Assembly (NCBI GenBank): GCA_015680685.1
Contig: MNCI01036755.1
Span: 122,299-186,298, forward strand
Direction: 5' to 3'
Source: Gnetum montanum
Taxonomy: Eukaryota; Streptophyta; Gnetopsida; Gnetales; Gnetaceae
DNA: 64,000 nt
The notes beneath the pieces were generated by a model that saw only the letters and a list, made by a program, of their open reading frames with translations, did not search any database and was not told the origin of the DNA. Below, piece after piece: positions 55,641 through 64,000 of the stretch (its first letter is position 1; each line of letters starts with the position of its first letter). The position numbers and the translations under genes were made by a program.

Positions 55641-56431
55641 ATCCATCATTTGAACCATCTATGGAAGTCAAAATTAAGAAGTTGTTGCAAGCACGAATCA
55701 TATATCCAGTACGATATTTGACATGGCTTCCTAACTTTGTTCCAGTGAGGAAGAAAAATGGTGATATAAGGCTTTGTGTAGACTTTAGAAATCTAAATGA
55801 TGCCTCACAAAAGGATAAGTATCCACTTCCAAGAATTGATGAGATGCTGATTAAAGTCTTAGGTTGTCAAATGTATTCCTTCTTGGATGGTTTCTTAGGT
55901 TATGATAAAATCATGGTAGATAAGAATGATAGATTCAAAACTGCATTTATCACCAAATGGGGAACTTTCACTTACCAAAGAATGCCATTTGGATTGTCAA
56001 ATGTTGGAGCTACTTTCCAAAGAGCAATCGATTTAGCATTCAAGGATTTATTAGGCAAATTCATGGTGGTTTATTTGGATGATATTACAATATTCTCAAA
56101 GAAAAAAGAAGATCATATTGATCATCTCCAGCAATTTTTTAATAAATGTTGTGAGTTTGGTATTTCATTAAATCCTAAGAAGTGTATCTTCTGGGTTAAA
56201 TCCAGAGGTTTATTAGTCCATGTGATATGTCAAGAAGGGATTGCCATAGACAATTCCCAAATTCAAGTAGTACAGAATATTGAGCATCCCACAAGTAAGA
56301 AATCTCTTAGATCTTTCTTTGGGAAGATAAACTTTGTGAAAAACTTCATCCCCAGGTTTACTGAAATTACCAAGCCTTTGATACATATGCTAAAAAAGGA
56401 TGTCCAAGTAGAGAAAACAACAAATTCATAG
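55641..56431 (+). pseudogene. Element J reverse transcriptase
   Basis: A nearly intact Ty3/gypsy RT core: 'VPVRKKNGDIRLCVDFRNLN', 'KYPLPRIDEMLIKVLG', 'MPFGLSNVGATFQRAI' and the catalytic 'FMVVYLDDITIFSKKKEDH', then 'LNPKKCIFWVKSRGLLVH'. The YLDD box is intact. The frame is open for 256 codons to a stop at 56429-56431. The catalytic Asp of the first motif (in 'YSFLDGFLGY') is also present. Confidence 0.9.
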
Positions 56432-56476
56432 AGAGCTTTATCAGAAATTAAAAAGGCTATATAAGAGGCTCCATAT

Positions 56477-56826
56477 TTGGTAAAGCCTAGGCTTAAAGAA
56501 TATTTTTGGTTATATTCTTTTACTTCGAACGATTCTATCGCTGCCGTTTTAACACAAAAGGATAGTGAAGGTCAAGATGAACCAATTGGATTTTTTGGAT
56601 ATCAGTTAAAAGGTTCAAAGTTAAATTATTCAGACTTAGAGAAACAAGCTTTCACAGTCATCAAAGCACTTCAACATTTTAAATATTATTTGGAAAGTTC
56701 ATTAGTCTATATTATGCTAACTAAACCTGTAGTCAAGCGATTCCTATTCCAAAATGAGATTGGATTGAGAAAAGAAAAATGGCTTATAAAGTTACAAAGT
56801 TTCATTAGAAATATGCAAAACAATTA
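56477..56826 (+). pseudogene. Element J RNase H (gypsy type)
   Basis: 'LYSFTSNDSIAAVLTQKDSE' covers the first catalytic region, with the usual Asp changed in this copy. Then come 'GYQLKGSKLNYSDLEKQAFT' (Glu region) and 'IMLTKPVVKRFLFQNEIGLR', ending at a stop at 56824-56826. Confidence 0.82.
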
Positions 56827-56869
56827 AGGGAATGGGATTAACCAACTTAATGACTAGAGAAAATGAAGT

Positions 56870-58145
56870 ATGTACACTTGACACACATGAAGAGAATTGG
56901 TATGATGAAATTCTCAAGTTTCTTAATACAAGGAAAATCCCAAACAATTTAACTGCAAGTCAAAAGAGAGCTTTCTTCAAAAGAGCACGAAGATTTGTTA
57001 TTAAAGATGGTATATTATACAGAAAGGATTTTCAAGGGGTTTTATCGGAATGTGTTCATAATGATCAAATTAGTTTCATTTTGAAATAATTTCATGATCA
57101 TTTGAATTTATTTTATGAATTCCCTAAGTTGACTATGCAACATATACTTTGATATGGATATTACTGGCCTTCCATGTATTAAAAAATTAGTTCAAAGATT
57201 CAAAAATGCTATAAATGTCAGATTCATGGGTCCAAGATTAGAAGGGCTAGAGCCCCTTTAAAGCCAGTAGTTGCAGATAGACCATTTCAGCAATGGGGTT
57301 TGGATTTTATTGATACAATTACTCCTTCAAGAGTTGGACACAAGTTTATTCTCATAGCTACTGATTATTTCACTAAATGGTCTGAAGCAAAGGCTCTAAG
57401 AGGAAGTTTGGCATCAGAAGTGATTAAGTTCCTAGAAGACCATATTCTAAGTAGATTTGGTCTACCCGAAGTATTAGTGTTAGAAAATGGACCCGCCTTC
57501 AAATCCGAAGAGTTTATCAGATGGGCATCTAAAAAATCTATTTTCTTATTTTCCTCATCAAATTATTATCCTCAAGGAAATGGCCTAGAAGAATCCATCA
57601 ATAAAAAGCTTATTGCTTATATCAAGAAATCGATGGATGGGAATCCAGGAAATTGGATCGATTATCTATAATCCGCACTATGGTCAGATCGAATTATGTT
57701 CAAGAAAGCTATTGGGACATAACCATATAACTTAGTTTATGGTTTTCCAACAAGAATTACAAATAAGATTGTAAGCTTAGCTTTCGAATTCATACAAAGA
57801 TATAGTGGAAAGACTGATAAAGATAGAAGTTTCATGACTTTGCTTATTAAAAGAGAAGCTGAAATAGATAAAGCAAGAGATAATTTGTTACACAATACCT
57901 CTCAAGTTAAAAGATGGTTTGATAGGAAAGCTTTGAAAAGAACTTTCAAAATAGGAGATCTTGTCCTATTATGGAATATGAAGAAACCAAATAATTTTAC
58001 CCCGACATGGATTGGTCCCTTTTAAATTACAAAGCAATTGTTAGAGGATACTTACAAATTATTAACTTTGGATGGCATGGAATTGCAATTTCCATATAAT
58101 GTTTTGCATATAAAACATTATTTGGGACAATTGCATACAACTTAA
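56870..58145 (+). pseudogene. Element J integrase
   Basis: The zinc-finger part is partly readable ('CYKCQIHG' near 57210). In the core, D,D-35-E positions read 'QWGLDFIDTITPSRVGHKF' (Asp), 'VLVLENGPAFKSEEFIRWA' (Glu where Asp is usual) and 'QGNGLEESINKKLIAYIKK' (Glu). The C-terminal 'FKIGDLVLLWNMKKPNNF' and 'GPF' follow. A stop at 57669-57671 splits the core from the C-terminus. The frame ends with TAA at 58143. Confidence 0.87.
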
Positions 58146-58149
58146 ATAT

Positions 58150-59748
58150 GTCCTTGCACAAAATAATATATGTATATAGTATTAGGTAAATATTACTAGG
58201 AATATAGTATCAATTAATATGTTTAATTATGCTTTATTTAGATTAGAAAATAATTTCCCTTCAAGTGAGGCAAGTGGAAGCCTACAAGTGAAACAAGTGG
58301 AATTCTACAATTGTGAAAAGTGGAGAAGGTGACTCATCCACTACTTGGTGAGGATTGAGACAAATGGTTAGAATGCCAGAAAAGAAGGAAACTTGGTTGA
58401 AGAGTCTTGGGGGGAATTTCAAATTTTTAGCACCTATAAAAAGAGGGTTAGATTGCTTAGGATTTCTTCATCTTTCAATTAAAGTTGAGTAGTGAAAGTT
58501 AGAGAGAGCTAATGGAGTTTGAGAGAGAAATGAGAAAGCCTTTTATTTCATATGTGATGGGATGTTTCCCTAAGCATGTATTGAAGGCTTACTTAAAGGC
58601 TAGATCTTGTGGAGCTCCAAAAGAGTGTCCTTTTATGGCTTGGTTATCTTATGAATTTTCTTTTCTCACTAGAGGTTTGGAGATAGAGTCCAATGTCTGG
58701 GGGAGATATCAAGATTGCTCCAAATAAGAAGAAAAAGGAGAAGAGCAACCAACCAATGAAGAGTCATCATGGGGATGGGGAGACAACGCACTTTGGAAGA
58801 CCTGGGATACACTTGGGCTCTCACTTGGAGACACACTTTGATTCTTGCCAGAAGAGCATTGTAAAGAAGAAATTGTGAAAGATTGCTTGTAAGATGACTG
58901 GCTAAAGAAAAGATTTCAGCTTCTTTATCATAGTCCTATGAGTTATGTTTTATTTTTATTTTGTTTAAATTTTTTAGCTAGTGGTTTAGATAGTATCATC
59001 CTTGGTAAGTAATTTTGGGATTTTTATATTGCTCTTATTGTTCTTGTTGCCTGATAGAAAATTTCTATTAAAATTTTGCCATAGAAGCACTTGTGTTTGA
59101 AAGCTTTAAGAGCATTTTAGTAGTGAATTTGGTTATTGTGCAACGTATAAGAACTGCTATTGAGATTGTTGTAAGAGAGCCTCTACTTGTAGTCATGCCG
59201 TTAAACGATTCAATAGTCAAGAGGGTTCAGAAAATCTTTGGTATTTTGATGGGACTAGAATAGCTTCATTTTATCTTTAAAGTGAATCTCCATGGTATTT
59301 CAATCAGAAATTGTCAAGTCTTTTGAAGGTTCTGTTGAATGCAATTATTAACATCCATTATCTAGCCAAAATGGAGTCTCGTATGTGGTAGTTTACGCAA
59401 CAATTTTTGGTAGAATAGTAGGATTATCTTGAAGAAGCTGCTTATTTGAGCCTTGGAGGTTTGAACAATTCGTAGATATTGAATTTGGGAGAGCTTTATT
59501 GCGAAGTGTTTACTCGTATCATTTTACCTTGTTTAAATATTTGAGGTCTTAACGCAAATCTGCATTCGTTTCTGTCTATTTCCATTGAATCTTGCTCTAT
59601 TTCTAGTTTTCTTATGAAACTATTTCTTTCTCTGGGAAAAATTAGAAGTAGATTCGTAGAGTTGTGCTCAAATGTTTTTAAAAAATTTTATTTGTTACAA
59701 GTAGGTATTATAAGGACCGCATAGTCTAGGCAATTGAACAAAATAGGA
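58150..59748 (+). mobile_element. Element J 3' LTR (start approximate, 3' end truncated)
   Basis: The sequence after integrase has a TATA box CCTATAAAAAGAGG at 58434-58447. From about 58874 it matches the K LTR (60530-61410). The shared part stops at 59748; in K the LTR continues another 270 bp to its PBS. The exact 5' end is not resolved. The stretch 59749-60010 after it is unrelated and without a gene. Confidence 0.7.
58512..58727 (+). CDS. Small ORF inside the J LTR (71 aa, unknown)
   Basis: The first ATG about 65 bp downstream of the LTR TATA box opens a 71-codon frame ('MEFEREMRKPFISYVMGCFP'), Cys-containing and with 'FMAWLSYEFSFLTRGLEIES'. The inverted LTR copy (52511 down to about 52300) carries the same frame and continues past the stop position with few changes ('EEQPTNEDSSWGW'), suggesting the frame was once longer. 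K does not share the upstream part. I recognise no family, and it could be chance within a conserved LTR. Confidence 0.35.
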   Translation: MEFEREMRKPFISYVMGCFPKHVLKAYLKARSCGAPKECPFMAWLSYEFSFLTRGLEIESNVWGRYQDCSK

Positions 59749-60009
59749 ACTCTCGCTGGGTCATGTGAAACAACGCATCTACAAATCATTTCCAATGATA
59801 ATGAATGCACCACCAATCCATTGGTTAAAGGAGTAATCCATGGGTTTGCACTGCCGGCGGTACAACCACTTCCATGGGCCTCGCTACCCGGACCAGTGCA
59901 CATTATTTATAGGCCACATGGCCTCAATATTTTCTTTATTTAAAAAGCCATACAACATTTATTTTAATTAACTTTGGGTTTTGATATAAGTAATTTAATT
60001 GTTATTATG

Positions 60010-61654
60010 CTACTGTACGTTTGACAGCCCTTGGTTGTGTACCAAGTAAGTATTAATATTTATTTAAAATTTGCATATGCTGAGTTATATTGGATAGTTA
60101 TCCAATAGGACACTTGGCCACCATAGCTTTTATTTCTATAGTGGTAACTTTTTGTGGAAGTTATAACTTCCTAGCCTTAATCCCATGATGTTTGTAACCA
60201 CTACCAAGGCCACTTGTCAACTACAACTTGTTTATCTCCATGGTGACCACTTGGCGACTAAAGGACCACTTGGCAACTAAATGGGACACTTGTCAACTAC
60301 AGCTTTTTTTATCTCTACGGTGGTTGCAACCACCCAAAATTTTTGTAAGTTACCTAACTTGTTGGGCAAGTAATTAACTTCCTTACTTGGGAGAAAATTT
60401 AGCTAAGATATTTAGAATGTAACTACCTTATGAACCCTATAAAAAGGCTTCAGGGGTAAGAGATCAAGCACATCAGTTAGGGGGTCTCACTTTGGATCAC
60501 ACACTTGACCACACTTGGGGCCACACATTGTGAAAGATTGCTTGTAAGATGGTTTGCTAAAGAAAAGATTTCAGCCTCTTTGTCATAGTCCTACAAGTTA
60601 TGTTTATTGTTTTTTATTTTGTTTAAATTGTTTAGCTAGTGGTTTAGATAGTATCATGCTTGGAAAGTAATTTTGGGATTTTTAGATTGCTCTTATTGTT
60701 CTTGTTGCATGATAGAAAATTTCTATTAAAATTTTGCCATAGAAGTGCTTGTGTTTGAAAGCCTTAAGAGCATTTTAGTAGTAAATTTTATTATTGTGTA
60801 ATGTATAAGAACTGCTATTGGGATTGTTGTAAGGGAGCCTCTGCTTATAGTCATGCCATTGAACGATTTAATGGTCAGAAGGGTTCAAAAAATCTTTGGT
60901 ATTTTGATAGGACTAGAATAGGTTCTTTTATCTTTAAAGTGAATCTCCATGGTATTTCAATTAGAAATTTTCAAGTCTTTTGAAGGTTCTGTTGAATGCA
61001 ATTTTTGACATTCATTATCTAGCCAAAATGGAGTCTCGTATGTGATAGTTTACGTAGCAATTTTTTGGTAGCATAGTAGGATTGTCTTGAAGAAATTGCT
61101 TATTTGAGCCTTGGAAGTTTGAACAATTCGTAGTTATTGAATTTGGGATAGCTTTATTGTGAAGTGTTTACTTGTATCATTTTACCTTGTTTAAAAATTT
61201 GAGGTCTTAACACAAATCTGCTTTCTTTTCTTTCTATTTCCATTGAATCTTGCTCTATTTCTAGTTTTCTTGTGGAACTATCTCTTTCTCTGGGGAAAAT
61301 TAGAAGTAGATTCATGGAGTTGTGCTCAAATGTTTTTGCAAAATTTTATTTGTTACAAGTAGGTATTATAAGGACCGCGTAGACTAGGCAGTTGAACAAA
61401 ATAGGAAATTTTCAACAACTCACAGTACTTGGCAAAGTTGGCTGAATCTCTTTAAAGTAAGTCATTTGTAGTTTACACACAACGCAATCGTTACATTTCT
61501 CACAACCGCACGCCACAACAGCACACACACATACTCACATTAACTACTGAGTCTATTTGGAGGTATCTCGGCCTTGGTGTTGCCAGAGACCAACAAGCAC
61601 CTAAATCCTGTTCGAGGACACTCGTTAGAGATCACGTCCCAAACAGTTGCTAAC
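60010..61654 (+). mobile_element. Element K 5' LTR (start approximate)
   Basis: A TATA box CCCTATAAAAAGGC is at 60435-60448. The 880-bp stretch 60530-61410 matches J's LTR (58874-59748). The end TTGCTAACA at 61654 is followed by a PBS. The U3 contains several copies of a 'CCACTTG(G/T)C(A/G)ACTA' motif near 60200-60300. Confidence 0.72.
60100..60310. repeat. Repeated 'GGACCACTTGGCAACTA' motif in the K U3
   Basis: Variants occur at about 60109, 60211, 60247, 60263 and 60285 (ACACTTGG, CCACTTGTCAACTA, CCACTTGGCGACTA, CCACTTGGCAACTA, ACACTTGTCAACTA), upstream of the LTR TATA box. Confidence 0.75.
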
Positions 61655-61661
61655 AGTTCTT

Positions 61662-61679
61662 TTGGTGCTAGAAGGAGGG
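61662..61679 (+). other. Element K primer-binding site
   Basis: TTGGTGCTAGAAGGAGGG lies seven bases inside the LTR end. It shows that K's internal region begins to the right. Confidence 0.72.
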
Positions 61680-63690
61680 ACTTGATAATGTACAATTTGT
61701 TATTTTTCTTAGGAATGAGGTTTTTGTCCCATCACACCTTATGTTAAATGGGAATTTTCCTCAAAAAAGATTTCTATTCAACTATAAAAATTCAATGAAA
61801 ATTTCAGTATGTTTCAATTTTGAAATGAGGTAGCACAAGTTTCTTTAAGTTTTTAAGGGGGGCAGAAATGTTGGCACATTTGGCCATTTCATGAAGCAGG
61901 CTTAAATTAGTTAAGAATTTTTGGAGAAGTGGCTAAAATTTCAATTTGAGAGGAAAAGAAGAAGTTAACAAAGGCATTCTTTTAATTTAAGGAAGAAATG
62001 TATAGGAGCACCATTTTTATGGGAAATTAATGTAAAAATATAAGCATGTTAAAGTATCAAAAAAAAGAAGAGAAAAACTAAAACAACGACATCTGTGAAG
62101 CAATAGCTTTCTACATTTAGCCATTGCATCAATGGAAGCTGCTATTTCATTGCTGGAAGGCCAGAGAAACACAAGAAAAGGAATCTAGACTGTTGCTAGA
62201 AAGGAATCCAAAAAAGAAATAATCAGCAATGTAGATCAATGGTGTAAGAGGCATTTAAAAAAAAAATACATCACAGGAATATGGTTTGATAAGCACTGGG
62301 CAGCAAGAGAGTAGAATTGTCGGTGGATACAGTGAAGATGGGAATCAAAAATTGAAACACATCTAGGCACTCATGCCCATCCCTCACCCATCCAATGTAT
62401 TCAACACTATGTTTTAGCCTACCCTATCAAGGATTTTCTTTGGTAATACAGCTTTTCATATGTTAAAGCGGCTTCTAAAATGTAGCCTCATGTGGTCTTG
62501 ATGCACATCCCTAACGATTAACACATTACTGATAAGCTGAGCTTCTTCAATACTCTGGGCTTCTAGTAGACACTTGCCCTACCATGGAAGTTGGCAGCCA
62601 CATCTACGGTGGTAGGTACGGTATGCTCACACGCAAGTATGGTCTAGAAATGAACCTCAACTCATCCAGCAATAGCCATTGGCATCGTGGCCATTGCCAA
62701 GTGCTTTTGCCGTTGCATCACATCATTCACTAACAAATCATGTTGCTCATTCGGACATGCTTGGATTCCATCCTTAGATTCTTTATTTCGACTTCTGCTC
62801 CGAGCACTAGAAAGTCAGGGAGCTAATGTTGCATAGCATCTGCATAAGCAAAGGTTTCTTCATGTCAGTGGAGAGGACAGTAGCGGCACTAGCACGGCGT
62901 TGTCCATGTATGCTGACTGGAACACGCAGCCATGTGGTGCTTATCATGGTGCAGCCACCGTACCAAGGAAAACCACCATTGCCATGGGCATGGCCAAGTC
63001 CCTGGAGGACAAAACCCCTTTTCCATGAACATAGAAAGATAAAAAAATTGAAACCCTCATCCACACATATTATACACAGAAAGGAGTTGCGTTTTGTTAA
63101 AACCCCAATTTCATTTCTAGATTTGCTTAGGGCATCTTCATCAAATTAAACTCTCCCTTCTCCAACACTGCTACTGCATCAACGAGCTCTTGTTCTATGT
63201 AGCAGTCCACATCAACAGCTGAGGAGTGATTACATCATCAAACCCTACTGGGCTCTATGTTGTTTTATGAATTCATCGGCAATGCGCAGGAATACATTTT
63301 GGTTGCTGCGTTAACTACTTCCAGAGAAAACTTTGTAATGGTGAACCTGCAATCTGAAATTTCTCAAAATAGCAGTAGTACCCAATGCCATCACATTTGT
63401 TATTGCCATACCAATCCACTAAACATGGCAATAGAGACACGAAGGTACACTAAGACAGGTGTACAACCGAATAAGCATAGCAGGAGATATTTTAACTGAT
63501 GTTCGAGTTACAGTTTTATCTATCGTTGAAGACTTACCATTAATTTAATTATTCCAAGTGACCAGCTGAAGACTTACCTTTTAATTTAATTATTCCAAGT
63601 CTTTAAAACATTATTTTTCAAACATTATTATATAAGTTACTAACCATAAAATATTTGTAATATTAATGTTAAAAGATTTGTAATATTTAA
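61680..63690. other. Unassigned region after the K PBS
   Basis: Two kilobases show no gag, pol or host-gene motif that I can recognise. The first part should be K's leader, but no gag follows, so K is truncated or non-autonomous. Short open frames on both strands near 62806-63149 overlap each other and show no family pattern. A short direct repeat ('GAAGACTTACC' then 'TTAATTTAATTATTCCAAGT') occurs twice around 63521-63600. Confidence 0.5.
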
Positions 63691-64000
63691 AAATATTAAT
63701 GTTAGCATAAAGTCCTCCTAACTTTATGTATAACTTCCTAACTACATAACTTCCCAACTAAATTGGTAAGAAATATCTCCTAACTAGTTGGGTAAGTTGT
63801 AACTTCCTTACTTGGGAGAGAAGTTAGCTAAGATATTTNCTTACATACTTTAAAATATCTTAGCTAACTTCTCTCCCAAGTAAGGAAGTTACAACTTACC
63901 CAACTAGTTAGGAGATATTTCTTACCAATTTAGTTGGGAAGTTATGTAGTTAGGAAGTTATACATAAAGTTAGGAGGACTTTATGCTAACATTAATATTT
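63691..64000. repeat. Perfect palindrome: 148-bp arms, 14-bp centre containing an N
   Basis: Arms 63691-63838 and 63853-64000 are exact reverse complements; the centre 63839-63852 begins with N. The right arm ends at the window edge, so the palindrome may extend further. The left arm contains part of the K-family U3 ('TTACTTGGGAGA' and 'TTAGCTAAGATATTT', compare 60385-60412). Confidence 0.95.

Larger units (their letters stand above)
52512..58145 (+). mobile_element. Element J internal region: Tat-related Ty3/gypsy with aRH before RT
   Basis: This plus-strand internal region runs from the PBS at 52520 to the end of integrase. The domain order is gag, protease, archaeal-type RNase H, RT, gypsy RNase H, integrase. 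In element F the archaeal-type RNase H lies after RT and RNase H. J is better preserved than F, with long open stretches and perhaps ten stops or frameshifts in total. J's 3' LTR follows directly. Confidence 0.85.

Noticed and set aside
62806-63149. Overlapping open frames on both strands, possible host gene exon
   Set aside because: Neither translation shows a family pattern, and the two frames mirror each other; no splice context supports an exon.

Overview
This window is plant nuclear DNA made almost entirely of nested, mostly decayed LTR retrotransposons. The evidence is repeated plant Ty3/gypsy and Ty1/copia domains, plant-type primer-binding sites (PBS), GT-AG introns with CTAAC/CTAAT branch points, and no bacterial gene organisation. 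I cannot name the species. The density of Tat/Ogre and gag-only elements fits a very large, repeat-rich seed-plant genome (inference). No intact host gene is visible. Two gaps (34885-35417 and 51348-51847, the latter exactly 500 N) and two single Ns (135, 63839) mark assembly joins. I use letters A-K for the elements.

Left part (1-19109, all minus strand). Element C runs from its 5' LTR at 12193 down past the window start. It carries an intronless, decayed copy of a CCR4/nocturnin-type nuclease gene (809-8891), in the same sense as the element. Element A (927-7857, target-site duplication CTTGG) is inserted inside that nuclease copy. A has gag and a broken protease but no recognisable polymerase. 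To the right lie D (chromovirus-like Ty3/gypsy: gag, protease, RT) and E (Ty1/copia gag and protease with a Met-type PBS).

Middle part (19105-48312). Element F is a Tat/Ogre-like Ty3/gypsy element of about 29 kb on the minus strand. It has 1.8-kb LTRs, target-site duplication CTATA, a PBS, a polypurine tract, gag, protease, RT, RNase H, a second archaeal-type RNase H and integrase. Between protease and RT it contains a long plus-strand (antisense) spliced gene with its own TATA box at 26649. This gene has at least five exons, splice junctions that mostly preserve frame, a HAD/FCP1-like domain and eleven acidic heptad repeats. Two later insertions sit inside F: B (27805-36444, target-site duplication ATAGT) in intron 1 of the antisense gene, and solo LTR H (44349-45878, target-site duplication AGTTG) in the 5' leader. 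B is a fairly young gag-only relative of A. It has a second ORF resembling the plant Transposase_32 family, apparently driven by an internal copy of its own LTR promoter.

Right part (48308-64000, plus strand). F sits at the LTR/PBS border of element G (Tat-like gag). After the 500-N gap comes element J, whose domain order is gag, protease, archaeal-type RNase H, RT, RNase H, integrase; this differs from F. J's LTR carries a small reading frame, and an inverted LTR fragment lies at its 5' side. A second LTR of the same family (K, about 60010-61654) follows with its PBS. The window ends in a perfect 148-bp-arm palindrome around a single N, probably an assembly artefact.

The insertion order can be read from the nesting: D before C before A, and G before F before B and H. 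A recurring theme is retrotransposons carrying extra, non-retroviral genes: C with a captured nuclease, B with ORF2, F with a spliced antisense gene.
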